Notes: generated from the sequence alone by a model not told the origin. A stretch of DNA of 26,132 nt from Bacillota bacterium (GCA_012797095.1 JAAZPS010000113.1:1-26132), one strand, 5' to 3'; numbered from the stretch's first letter, positions 7,750 through 14,918 are shown. Numbers and translations: made by a program.

Positions 7750-8886
7750 GTGAATCAGATGGCTGAAAACAAGAGGGATTACTATGAAATCCTGGGGGTG
7801 GAGCGGAACGCTTCTGCCGGGGAGATCAAAAAAGCGTACCGCCAGCTGGCGCGCCGCTACCACCCCGATTTCAACAAGGAAGATCCCCGGGCCGAGGAGA
7901 AATTCAAAGCGATCAACGAAGCTTATGAAGTTCTTTCCGATCCCGGGAAACGGGAACGGTACGATCACTTTGGCCATGAAGGGAACTTTGGTGCCGAAGG
8001 CGGCTTTGGCGGTTTCGGCGGCTTCGAAAGTATCTTTGAAGATTTCTTCGGTGGTCTTGGTGGTTTCGGCGGTTTTGGCGGGCGCCGTCCGCCCGGTCCG
8101 GAGCAGGGGCAGCACCTGCGCTACGATCTGGAGATCACCCTGGAGGATGCTTTTAACGGCGGGTTGAAGAAGATCCGGCTGTCCCGTTCGGAAAGCTGTC
8201 CCGATTGCCAGGGCAGCGGTGCCCGGCCCGGGACCAGGCCGGAGCGCTGCCCCGCCTGCGGCGGCAGCGGGCAGCAGCAGGTTACCCGCGACACCCTGCT
8301 CGGCCGGATGATCAGTATGCAGACCTGTCTTCACTGCTCCGGCAGGGGTACTGTGATCAAGGAGCCCTGCCCGAACTGCCGCGGACAGGGACGCATTGTG
8401 CGCGAGCGGACCATCGAAGTGAAGATACCGCCCGGCATCGCCCATGGAACCCGCCTGCGGGTTCAGGGCGGCGGGGAGGCGGGAGTGCGCGGCGGCCCTC
8501 CGGGGGATCTTTTTGTGGTGGTTTCGCTGCGCCGTCACAAACTTTTTCAGCGTGAAAATGATGATCTGATCTACGAGCTGCCCCTGCAGATGGCCCGGGC
8601 CGCTCTCGGAACCGAGGTGGAGGTGCCGACCCTCGATGGGAAGGCGGTCATGAAGGTTCCCGAGGGCACCCAGCCGGGTGCGGTCTTCCGCCTCCGGGGC
8701 AAGGGGATGCCCCGCCTCTACGGGCGGGGGAAGGGAGATCTGCGGGTGCGGGTAAATGTGATCGTTCCGAAACGGCTTACTGCCAGAGAAAAGGAGCTTT
8801 TAACAGAGCTGGCCCGGCTTGAACCCCCGGAAGAGAAGGAGAAGGGTTTTATTGACCGGATGAAGGATGCCTTCGGGGGGCGTTAG
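7750..8886 (+). CDS. dnaJ: Chaperone protein DnaJ (Hsp40, type I)
   Basis: A 378-residue type I DnaJ that delivers substrates to DnaK and stimulates its ATPase. In order: J domain with DYYEILGV and the essential HPD in RYHPDFN; a Gly/Phe-rich region (GFGGFGGFESIFEDFFGG); four CxxCxGxG zinc motifs (CPDCQGSG, CPACGGSG, CLHCSGRG, CPNCRGQG); and the C-terminal substrate-binding domains. The start is GTG 7750, 5 nt after GGAG. ATG 7759 would give the conventional MAENKRDYY N-terminus but has no ribosome binding site of its own. It lies 15 nt after dnaK. The ribosomal protein L11 methyltransferase gene prmA, usually next, is absent. Confidence 0.97.
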   Translation: MNQMAENKRDYYEILGVERNASAGEIKKAYRQLARRYHPDFNKEDPRAEEKFKAINEAYEVLSDPGKRERYDHFGHEGNFGAEGGFGGFGGFESIFEDFFGGLGGFGGFGGRRPPGPEQGQHLRYDLEITLEDAFNGGLKKIRLSRSESCPDCQGSGARPGTRPERCPACGGSGQQQVTRDTLLGRMISMQTCLHCSGRGTVIKEPCPNCRGQGRIVRERTIEVKIPPGIAHGTRLRVQGGGEAGVRGGPPGDLFVVVSLRRHKLFQRENDDLIYELPLQMARAALGTEVEVPTLDGKAVMKVPEGTQPGAVFRLRGKGMPRLYGRGKGDLRVRVNVIVPKRLTAREKELLTELARLEPPEEKEKGFIDRMKDAFGGR

Positions 8887-8903
8887 CCGGCCGGGGAGGA
8901 CCG

Positions 8904-9662
8904 ATGCGCTATTTTTTTAAAGAAGGGGCGGCGGCCCTGATCGCCGGGGAGCTGATCGAATTTGATCCGGAGGATCTGAACCATGCCTACCGGGTGCTGC
9001 GCCTGCGCCGGGGCAGCACGGTGGTGATCGCAGACGGCCGGGGCAGCGCCATTCAGGGGATCGTGGAGGCAATCGGTCCGGAAGGGGGGCGGGTCCGGTT
9101 GACCGGACCGCCGCTACCGTCGAGAGAATCACCGCGGCGGATCGTCCTTCTCCAGGGGCTGGCCCGGGGGGAGAAGATGGATCAGATCGTGCGCCAGGCC
9201 GTGGAGCTGGGGGTGCAACAGATCACCCCCGTCATTACCGGGCGCAGCGTCCCCCGCTTCAGCAGATCCCGTGAAGAGGGGCGCCTGAAACGCTGGCGCA
9301 GCCTCGCCCGTGCGGCGGCGAAACAGTGCCGCCGGGCCGTTCTGCCCGAGGTGACGCCGGTGCTGGAATTCGCCGGTGCCCTCGAGCTGCTGCGGGGGCG
9401 AACGGTGGTGGTTCCCTGGGAAGGGGAGGTAGAGCGGGGGTTGGATCGGCTGTTGAAGCGGCTTCCGGATGAACAGGAGGCTGTTTTTATTTTTATCGGC
9501 CCCGAGGGAGGCTTCAGCGAGGAGGAGATCGCCGCCCTTGCCGCCGCGGGGGTCTGTCCGATCCATCTGGGGCCGCGCATCCTGCGCACTGAAACCGCAG
9601 CAGCGGTGACCGCCGCCCTGGTCCAGGCGGCCTGGGGCGATCTGGGGGTGAGCCGGAGATGA
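8904..9662 (+). CDS. rsmE: 16S rRNA (uracil-1498-N3)-methyltransferase RsmE
   Basis: A 252-residue SPOUT-class enzyme that methylates U1498 in helix 44 of 16S rRNA using SAM. An N-terminal PUA-like part (residues 1-75, with HAYRVLRLRRGSTVVIADG) precedes the SPOUT domain. The domain shows EKMDQIVRQAVELGVQQITPVITGRSV, then AAAKQCRRAVLPEV, and the knot signature FIGPEGGFSEEEI with LGPRILRTETAAAV. The ATG at 8904 follows GGGGAGGA. It is 17 nt downstream of dnaJ, and its TGA overlaps the mtaB ATG (ATGA), so translation is probably coupled. Confidence 0.95.
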   Translation: MRYFFKEGAAALIAGELIEFDPEDLNHAYRVLRLRRGSTVVIADGRGSAIQGIVEAIGPEGGRVRLTGPPLPSRESPRRIVLLQGLARGEKMDQIVRQAVELGVQQITPVITGRSVPRFSRSREEGRLKRWRSLARAAAKQCRRAVLPEVTPVLEFAGALELLRGRTVVVPWEGEVERGLDRLLKRLPDEQEAVFIFIGPEGGFSEEEIAALAAAGVCPIHLGPRILRTETAAAVTAALVQAAWGDLGVSRR

Positions 9663-10963
9663 GAAAAAAAAGAGTTGCCTTTTACACTCTCGGGTGCAAG
9701 GTGAACTACTGCGAGTCGGAGGCGCTGCAGTCGCTCTTTGAAAAAGAGGGCTACCGCGTCGTCGATTTCAAAAAGCCGGCCGAGATCTACGTGATCAATA
9801 CCTGCACTGTGACCGGGTCGAGCGACCACAAATCCCGTAAAGCGATCCGCCGGGCCCGGCGAACCTCGCCGGAGGCGATCATCGTGGCAACGGGGTGCTA
9901 TGCCCAGGGTTTTCCCGAGGAGATCAAGCAGATGGGGCAGGCGGATCTGATCATCGGCACTCACGGTCGGGAAAAACTTCCCGAGATCATCGCCTCGCTT
10001 GAACCGGGGCAGCCCCGGGAGCTGGTCCGGCCCTACGGCCCGGGCGGTTCTTTCGAGCTTCTTCCGGGGGGGCGCCGCCGGGGCCGCTCGCGGGGTTTCC
10101 TGAAAATACAGGAGGGTTGCGATCAGGGCTGCACATACTGCATTATCCCGGCGGTGCGGGGACCCCTGCGCAGCCTGCCGCCGGATAAGGCCGTGGAGCG
10201 GGCCCGGGCCATGGTTGAAAGCGGTTACCGGGAAATTGTGCTCACCGGGGTCCACCTCGGACTCTACGGAAACGATCTGGAGCAGGTCAGTTTGGGGGTG
10301 CTCCTGGAGAAGCTGGAGAAGGTCCCGGGGTTGGAACGAATCCGGTTGAGCTCCATCGAGCCCTCCGATATCACCAGGGAACTTGTCGAAAGGCTGATCT
10401 CCTCAAAAAAGATCTGCCCCCATCTTCACATCCCCCTGCAGAGCGGCGATAAGGAGATTCTCAGCCGGATGAATCGCACCTATACCCCCGAGGAGTATCT
10501 GTACCTGATCCGGTGGCTGCGGGAGCGGAGAAGCGATCTGGCGGTAAGCGCCGATATCATGGTCGGTTTTCCGGGGGAGACGGAGAAACATCACCGGCGC
10601 AGCCTCAATTTTGCCAGGGCGATGCGCTTCAGCCGCCTTCATGTCTTCACCTATTCGGCCCGCCCCGGAACCGCCGCTGCCGCCATGAGCGAGCAGGTCG
10701 AGAAGGCGGTCATGGAAAGGCGCAGCCGCGAGATGATCTCTCTCGGTCACGAGATGGCCGCTGCTTTCCGCCGCAAGTTTATCGCCACCACCCAGGAGGT
10801 GCTTATCGAAAAGGTCAGCCCGCATCGTTTCGGTGAAGGATTTACCCCGCATTACCTGCGCACCCGGGTCTCCCTCGAGGGAAAGGGGCGGAACTGGCCG
10901 GGAAAATTGATCCCTGTCCGGCTGGAAAAGGTGGAGGGAGAATATCTTTGGGGAAAGACATAA
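9659..10963 (+). CDS. mtaB: tRNA t6A37 methylthiotransferase MtaB
   Basis: A 434-residue radical-SAM methylthiotransferase that converts t6A37 to ms2t6A37 in tRNAs reading ANN codons. The N-terminal UPF0004 domain supplies one cluster through Cys13 (LGCKVN), Cys49 (NTCTVT) and Cys80 (TGCYAQ). The radical-SAM cluster motif is CDQGCTYC (Cys153, Cys157, Cys160), followed by IIPAVRGPLRS. HLHIPLQSGD and ADIMVGFPGET are further radical-SAM landmarks, and a TRAM-like C-terminus follows. Both clusters depend on Fe-S assembly such as iscRSU upstream. The start overlaps the rsmE stop. MiaB and RimO are the alternatives in this family, but the dnaK-operon position (yqeV in B. subtilis) and sequence favour MtaB. 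Confidence 0.93.
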   Translation: MRKKRVAFYTLGCKVNYCESEALQSLFEKEGYRVVDFKKPAEIYVINTCTVTGSSDHKSRKAIRRARRTSPEAIIVATGCYAQGFPEEIKQMGQADLIIGTHGREKLPEIIASLEPGQPRELVRPYGPGGSFELLPGGRRRGRSRGFLKIQEGCDQGCTYCIIPAVRGPLRSLPPDKAVERARAMVESGYREIVLTGVHLGLYGNDLEQVSLGVLLEKLEKVPGLERIRLSSIEPSDITRELVERLISSKKICPHLHIPLQSGDKEILSRMNRTYTPEEYLYLIRWLRERRSDLAVSADIMVGFPGETEKHHRRSLNFARAMRFSRLHVFTYSARPGTAAAAMSEQVEKAVMERRSREMISLGHEMAAAFRRKFIATTQEVLIEKVSPHRFGEGFTPHYLRTRVSLEGKGRNWPGKLIPVRLEKVEGEYLWGKT

Positions 10964-11024
10964 ACCGCATGGCGATGCATAGGAATAGGGTAAAAGTCCC
11001 TTAAAAGAAGGGGAGTGCTCTTCC

Positions 11025-11582
11025 ATGCATCGTTTCTTCGTTATTGAGGCCCGGCGTCTTTTGCCCCTTTTGTTTCTGCTCGTTCTCCTAGTGACCCTGT
11101 CGATCTACGACAATTTTTTTCGTGAAATTCCAGCGGTGGGCCCCGAGGACGGATCAAAAAATGCGATCACCTTTGTCACTGCCGACCGCGGAGATCTCGT
11201 TGCCCCGACCTTTTTCGAGGTGATCGACTCGACAGAATCCTGGACCCGGCTCCGGCAGGAGAATAGCGCTCTGCCGGATTACCCCTTCAACCCCGCTTTC
11301 GAATACGCGGTCAGCGCCACGAATGGCGAAATCAAAAGTGTGCAGGTTTATCCGCAGGAAGAGGGCGTTGTCCAGGTGCAGATCAGGGTGACCGAGCAGC
11401 CCCACAGCTACCATCTGGTTACCGTGGAAAGAGAGAAGGTCGGGGAGCAGCCCCGCTGGCTATTTCTTGACGAGAAAGAACAGATCATGCAGGAGATCTA
11501 TGCACCGGGGGAAGATGGCGAGGCCGACAACAAGGACGCCCCGGCGGAGCCGGGAGCGGGGGCAAAAACTGCCGGCGATTAA
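11025..11582 (+). CDS. Membrane-anchored protein of unknown function
   Basis: I do not recognise this 185-residue protein. It has an N-terminal signal-anchor (residues 11-27, RLLPLLFLLVLLVTLSI). The predicted extracytoplasmic part includes a short conserved-looking beta-rich stretch (EYAVSATNGEIKSVQVYPQEEGVVQVQIRVTE, described here by its ends at about residues 91-124). The tail is acidic, Ala/Gly-rich and looks disordered. There are no cysteines. The ATG at 11025 follows AAGAAGGGGAG. It is 61 nt after mtaB on the same strand and ends at an intrinsic terminator, so it may be the last gene of the dnaK transcript. It is not part of the conserved backbone here and could be lineage-specific. Confidence 0.75.
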   Translation: MHRFFVIEARRLLPLLFLLVLLVTLSIYDNFFREIPAVGPEDGSKNAITFVTADRGDLVAPTFFEVIDSTESWTRLRQENSALPDYPFNPAFEYAVSATNGEIKSVQVYPQEEGVVQVQIRVTEQPHSYHLVTVEREKVGEQPRWLFLDEKEQIMQEIYAPGEDGEADNKDAPAEPGAGAKTAGD

Positions 11583-11612
11583 GCCCAACCGGGAACCTGT
11601 TCCCGGGCTTTT
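11583..11612 (+). terminator. Probable intrinsic terminator
   Basis: GGGAA (11591-11595) pairs with TTCCC (11600-11604), and GCCC (11583-11586) can extend the stem with GGGC (11605-11608) across a bulge. TTTT follows. It starts directly after the stop codon of the 185-residue protein and would end the rightward transcript before the convergent leftward operon. Confidence 0.6.
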
Positions 11613-11627
11613 GCCCTGCCGCCGCCC

Positions 11628-11654
11628 TGTCATCTCGAGCGAAGCGAAGGATCC
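11628..11654 (-). repeat. GATCCTTCG...GATGACA intergenic repeat, copy 2 (element B, inverted)
   Basis: TGTCATC...GAAGCGAAGGATC is read on the minus strand as GATCCTTCG...GATGACA, sharing both ends with 151-180 but with a different core. It contains a local dyad (CTCGAGCGAAGCGAAGG). It lies 18 nt from the inverted copy of the 31-bp element, in the same A-then-B order as at the left end of the window. Confidence 0.6.
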
Positions 11655-11672
11655 CGGGGAAAGAAGGGACGG

Positions 11673-11703
11673 TGGGACAGGAGGGACGTACCTTGTTGTC
11701 CCA
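11673..11703 (-). repeat. 31-bp palindromic intergenic repeat, copy 2 (element A, inverted)
   Basis: Arms TGGGACA and TGTCCCA flank a 17-nt core. Its reverse complement agrees with 34-64 at 30 of 31 positions. It lies in the gap between two convergent transcripts, close to where the gene order departs from the common Firmicute backbone. Confidence 0.8.
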
Positions 11704-11781
11704 CTTTATTGCCCTCCGGACATCCCCACAAGATTGGCCGGTGCCGACTCTGCCCCTGCGGTCGGTCTCTGCGGGGGATGA

Positions 11782-12534
11782 TCAGGTAGCCTGGAAATCA
11801 TTTTCGATGAACCTGGCCAGCTCCGCGAGCGTGCCCCGGTAATCGTGCGGCAGGGCATCCTCCCCGCGATCGATCACGCCGCCCTCGACAAGATAGGTAC
11901 CCATGCCGGCCCTGGTTGCGCTGATATCCTCGAGGGTATCGTTACCCGCCATCAGGCATCTTTCCGGAGCGACGGCGATACGCGAGGCGATCTCCAGGTA
12001 ATAGTCGGGGTGAGGTTTGCAGGAATGCATATTCTCGATGGTGGTAATAAGGTCAAAATACTCTTCCGAAAGCCCTCCCCAGGAAAGCCGCTCCACGGCG
12101 GCACTGTGGGGGAAAACCGGCTGCGTTGCCAGAACAAGTTTAAGACCCTGACGCCGGGCTGCTTCCAGCACGCTTCGGGCGTGGGAACGGGGAGCACTCC
12201 AGGAGCGCAGGCGGGGGAATTCGTTCCGGTAGAATTCCCTGATCAGCGGATCGATCGCCGCACGGTCCGACCCCAGGTTGCGGCAGAAATCGGCAAAAAA
12301 GGTCGTTTCATTGGTCTTGCTGCGCTCCTGATCGCGGATCGTGGTCCTGGTTGCGGTCAGCAGGTGCCGGGCAAATTGGTCCGGGGAATGAAGCTCCGAA
12401 AAATATCCGGAGAGCGCTTCAAAATATGCCGGGACGAACCGATCCAGCTCCAGCTCGATCAGGGTTCCATCGAGATCGATCAACAGGGCTTCAAAGCGCT
12501 GTTCAGGCGCCTGAACGGGCCTATTCTTCTTCAT
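11782..12534 (-). CDS. HAD-superfamily hydrolase (probable phosphatase)
   Basis: A 250-residue HAD phosphatase. Motif I is IDLDGTL with nucleophile Asp20 and acid Asp22. Motif II is Thr137 in LVLATQP. Motif III is Lys173 in CKPHPDYY. Motif IV is GNDTLEDI with Asp199 and Asp203. A helical cap of the C1 type lies between motifs I and II. The substrate cannot be told; phosphoglycolate and nucleotide phosphatases share this layout. The start is ATG 12534, which overlaps the end of the ylbF-like gene by 14 nt; GTG 12546 would add four residues. It is the last gene of a leftward three-gene cluster with selU and ylbF. Confidence 0.88.
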   Translation of the reverse strand: MKKNRPVQAPEQRFEALLIDLDGTLIELELDRFVPAYFEALSGYFSELHSPDQFARHLLTATRTTIRDQERSKTNETTFFADFCRNLGSDRAAIDPLIREFYRNEFPRLRSWSAPRSHARSVLEAARRQGLKLVLATQPVFPHSAAVERLSWGGLSEEYFDLITTIENMHSCKPHPDYYLEIASRIAVAPERCLMAGNDTLEDISATRAGMGTYLVEGGVIDRGEDALPHDYRGTLAELARFIENDFQAT

Positions 12535-12913
12535 CGTACTCTTCACCCAACGATTCGCTGAGCTGCTCCAGAAGGGCCGGATCGATCAGCTCTGCGGTGG
12601 CCTCGCCGATAATATTTTGAATATCGCCGATGAGCCTGCTGAAACGGAATTCTGCATCCAGAAAACGTTTCACCGTTAAATTAAGGTTCAGCACCTCGAA
12701 AAGCCGTTCCAGTTTTTCGCCCTGTTCCGGGGCTATCTCCAGCCCGGACAGTTTTTGCTTCTGCAGGCGGAATTGCTCTTTGCGAAAATCGATCAGCATC
12801 TCCCGGGCGGCGCTGTCATCGAGCATCAGTTTCTGGGCTTCGCTGTATTCCTGCAGTTCGGCCGACTCCCGCAGCGCTTTGGCCAGCCGGTGGGCGGCAT
12901 CGTAAGGATTCAT
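12521..12913 (-). CDS. YlbF/YmcA-family protein
   Basis: A 130-residue, almost entirely helical protein of the YlbF/YmcA family. The pattern NPYDAAHRLAKALRES at the start, then DFRKEQFRLQKQKLSG and AEFRFSRLIGDIQNIIG, is typical. In B. subtilis YlbF, YmcA and YaaT form an Fe-S-containing complex that assists RNase Y-dependent mRNA maturation and influences Spo0A activation. That link is family knowledge, not visible here. ATG 12913 follows GAGAGG with an 8-nt gap; GTG 12922 is an alternative adding three residues. The gene overlaps the end of selU by 98 nt and the HAD gene by 14 nt, so tight translational coupling is likely. The C-terminus is very acidic (EEYDEEE). Confidence 0.85.
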   Translation of the reverse strand: MNPYDAAHRLAKALRESAELQEYSEAQKLMLDDSAAREMLIDFRKEQFRLQKQKLSGLEIAPEQGEKLERLFEVLNLNLTVKRFLDAEFRFSRLIGDIQNIIGEATAELIDPALLEQLSESLGEEYDEEE

Positions 12914-14009
12914 TCTCAACACCTCTCACTTTCGTACTTATTTGTTTGATCGCCGGCGCCCCTGCAGAGAGCAGGGCTCTCAGCTCTATCGCGGCCCGGT
13001 CGAGATTGCTGCTGTCGATCACCGCGGTGAAGGGGCGGCGCTCGGGGCGGGCATCGCCGTACATGCGGTCGTAGTAGTTGCGGCAGAGGGAGCCGGCGAC
13101 GGCCTCGTAACGGCCGGCGGAAAGATCGCCGAGCAGCTGCTCGACAGCGGCACCACCGATGCGGCAGCGCAGGGAAAGAATTGCCTCCCGGATCCCGGCC
13201 AGCTCCGCCTCAAGGTGAAGTGAAGGCAGGTACTGCTTGACGATCCGGCGTACCCTCAGATCAAGGGGGGCGGTGAGAAGGAAGTGCTCGCCCTGCTTCA
13301 TCGCCTCCGCAACAAAATTGGGTAGATGGATCCGGCCGATGCGGCGCCCCTCGCCCTCGATGACAATGCGGTCTGAACCGTTGAAGCGGTCAAGCTCCCG
13401 CAGCAGCAGCGCTTCAAAATCTTTCTGCGACGGTTGCTCATCCAATCCGACGGCTCCAAAAAGTGAACCGCGGTGGCGGGCCAGCCCTTCCAGATCTACC
13501 GCCGGGGCTCCCTGCTCGATCAGTTTACCGATCACCGCAGTTTTGCCGGTACCGGTGAGTCCATGCAGAACGGCAAACTTGCTCTTCAAGGGGTAATTAT
13601 CCAGGCGGCGGTGCACCAGGCGGCGATAGGCGCGGTACCCTCCCAGCAGGCGGAAAGAGGCGACCCCGGCCAGATTGAGGGCCAGATGGAGGCTGCGGCT
13701 GCGCAGGCCGCCCCGCCAGCAGTAAAGCACCGGGACATTTTCCCCGGCGGCGGTGGTGATGGCATCGATCAGCGCCGGCAGCCGCGGTGCAGCCAGAGAG
13801 AGAGCGCTCCGGCGAGCAGCGAGCTCTCCCTCGTGGTGATAGAGCAGGCCGATCTTTTCGCGCTCGGCGTTGTCCAGAAGGGGAATATTGCACGAGCCCG
13901 GGATCGAGGCCCGGGCATATTCCGCCGGAGAGCGGAGATCGATAAAGGTGATATCCTCTCGCCCGGTCGCTTCTTCTATGGTAATAGTCAGCTCCATGCG
14001 GGAGCGCAC
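12816..14009 (-). CDS. selU: tRNA 2-selenouridine synthase SelU/MnmH
   Basis: SelU replaces sulfur by selenium at the 2-thio position of wobble uridine 34 in some tRNAs, through a geranylated intermediate, with selenophosphate as donor. The N-terminal rhodanese domain (about residues 8-130) has the catalytic Cys97 in YCWRGGLRSRS, numbered as in E. coli. The P-loop GLTGTGKT is at 150-157. The start GTG 14009 has AAGGA a few bases upstream; ATG 13997 is possible. At 397 residues it is some 30 longer than the usual 350-370. The extra tail runs 98 nt into the ylbF-like gene in another frame and looks unlike the family, so a late stop loss or a frameshift near 12930-12970 is possible. selD is not in the window. 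Confidence 0.92.
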   Translation of the reverse strand: MRSRMELTITIEEATGREDITFIDLRSPAEYARASIPGSCNIPLLDNAEREKIGLLYHHEGELAARRSALSLAAPRLPALIDAITTAAGENVPVLYCWRGGLRSRSLHLALNLAGVASFRLLGGYRAYRRLVHRRLDNYPLKSKFAVLHGLTGTGKTAVIGKLIEQGAPAVDLEGLARHRGSLFGAVGLDEQPSQKDFEALLLRELDRFNGSDRIVIEGEGRRIGRIHLPNFVAEAMKQGEHFLLTAPLDLRVRRIVKQYLPSLHLEAELAGIREAILSLRCRIGGAAVEQLLGDLSAGRYEAVAGSLCRNYYDRMYGDARPERRPFTAVIDSSNLDRAAIELRALLSAGAPAIKQISTKVRGVENESLRCRPPAGQSAAGVGRTAGIQRSPETDAR

Positions 14010-14036
14010 CCCGTTTCCTTCTTGCAAACTGATTTT

Positions 14037-14066
14037 ATTATAGCTCAGTTTGGTAAATCGACGCAA
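14037..14066 (-). promoter_or_regulatory. Promoter candidate for the selU-ylbF-HAD operon
   Basis: On the minus strand TATAAT (14042 down to 14037) is a perfect -10. TTGCGT (14066 down to 14061) is a fair -35 at 18 nt spacing. Transcription would begin near 14030, about 20 nt before the GTG start of selU. Confidence 0.55.
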
Positions 14067-14163
14067 GGCGCCGCCGGGGCTGAAAAAATCTTTGCAGGAA
14101 AAAGGTAAAAGCCGGGCCTGTCCCGAATTAAAAAATAGATGATTGTTTTCGGACAGGATCTTG

Positions 14164-14193
14164 TTTCTCAAGGCGATCACTCTGTGCTATAAT
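14164..14193 (+). promoter_or_regulatory. Extended -10 promoter of the HIT gene
   Basis: A perfect TATAAT (14188-14193) is preceded by TGC, an extended -10 (TGn). The -35 region (TTTCTC/TTCTCA around 14164-14170) is weak. The start would be near 14200, shortly before GGAGGT and the ATG at 14222. It faces away from the selU promoter. Confidence 0.65.
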
Positions 14194-14221
14194 GACAGCA
14201 TTGTGGAGCAGGAGGTAACAG

Positions 14222-14584
14222 ATGTCTGCAGATTGCATTTTCTGTCGTATTATCAACAAGGAAAGCGAGGCCGAGATTGTCTACGAGGACGATGAATTTA
14301 TCGCCTTCAAGGATCTCTTTCCCGCTGCTCCGGTGCATCTTTTGATCGTTCCCCGCAGACATATTTCCACCCTGGCCGACCTGGAAGCAGAGGATGCCCC
14401 GATGATGGGGCGCCTGATAGGCGTCGCCAACGATCTGGCCCGGTCCTTCAACCTGGACCGCTCCGGGTACCGCTTAGTGATCAACTGCGGCAAGGAGGGT
14501 GGACAGGTGGTCTTTCACCTGCACCTGCATCTCCTGGGGGGGAAAGCGTTATCGCCTGCTATCGCCGAGGGGCGGGGAGGTTAA
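14222..14584 (+). CDS. HIT-family (HinT-like) nucleotide-binding hydrolase
   Basis: A 120-residue histidine triad protein of the HinT branch, which hydrolyses purine nucleoside phosphoramidates and aminoacyl adenylates. The triad is at the C-terminal end in VVFHLHLHLLGG (His99, His101, His103). The N-terminal CIFCRI (Cys5, Cys8) is typical of the HinT/PKCI group and often binds zinc. SEIVYEDDEF-type sequence and HLLIVPRRHI complete the pattern. The ATG at 14222 follows GGAGGT closely. It has its own promoter and is 57 nt upstream of rpsU on the same strand, so it may read through into rpsU. The physiological substrate is unknown. Confidence 0.92.
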   Translation: MSADCIFCRIINKESEAEIVYEDDEFIAFKDLFPAAPVHLLIVPRRHISTLADLEAEDAPMMGRLIGVANDLARSFNLDRSGYRLVINCGKEGGQVVFHLHLHLLGGKALSPAIAEGRGG

Positions 14585-14641
14585 GCGTTTCTCCACGCCG
14601 CTACTTCTGGCGATGGTTTGTGCAGAGAGGGGGGAATAGCT

Positions 14642-14818
14642 ATGGCTGAAGTCAAGGTAGGGAAGGATGAATCCCTTGACAGGGCCCTGAGAAGGTTTAA
14701 AAGAAAGTGTGCCCGGACAGGCATCCTGTCGGAAGCGCGCCGCCGGAGACACTATGAAAAACCGAGTGTCCGCCGCAAGAAGAAATCGGAGGCGGCGCGG
14801 AAACGTCGTTATCGTTAA
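14642..14818 (+). CDS. rpsU: 30S ribosomal protein S21
   Basis: A 58-residue, very basic ribosomal protein S21, which binds near the anti-Shine-Dalgarno end of 16S rRNA on the small subunit. It shows VGKDESLDRALRRFKRKC and ends in a lysine/arginine-rich tail (RRKKKSEAARKRRYR). ATG 14642 follows GAGAGGGGGG; upstream TTG 14618 in the same frame would add residues not found in S21. In B. subtilis rpsU follows the dnaK operon and precedes yqeY; here it is followed by a strong terminator and a convergent symporter gene, with no yqeY. Confidence 0.96.
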   Translation: MAEVKVGKDESLDRALRRFKRKCARTGILSEARRRRHYEKPSVRRKKKSEAARKRRYR

Positions 14819-14892
14819 CCTGTCCGGTTTCCGGCGGGCCGGAGGGGTCCGTCAAGCGAAGCCGTCACCCCTTTCGATGAATTGGCAGTAAG

Positions 14893-14918
14893 GCCCGGCA
14901 GCAGACCGGGCTTTTTTT
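14893..14918 (+). terminator. Intrinsic terminator after rpsU
   Basis: GCCCGG (14893-14898) pairs with CCGGGC (14906-14911) around a 7-nt loop, followed by seven T (14912-14918). The T tract ends inside the stop codon of the convergent 40-residue gene. Read leftwards there is no T tract, so it works mainly for the rpsU transcript. Confidence 0.9.

Noticed and set aside
6814..8538. Long 574-codon frame antisense to dnaK and dnaJ
   Set aside because: It is a third-position GC artefact opposite two certain genes, spans their boundary, and has no recognisable domain.
9182..10255. 357-codon frame antisense to rsmE and mtaB
   Set aside because: It lies opposite two certain genes, and its composition is the Arg/Pro/Ala-rich type produced by GC-rich antisense frames.
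14010..14180. N-terminal extension of SelU to 14180
   Set aside because: The open frame continues upstream through the selU promoter, and the added residues do not resemble the rhodanese domain start.
14881..14918. Bidirectional terminator for rpsU and the symporter operon
   Set aside because: The stem is shared, but read leftwards it is followed by CCTTACT rather than a T tract, so I assign it to rpsU only.
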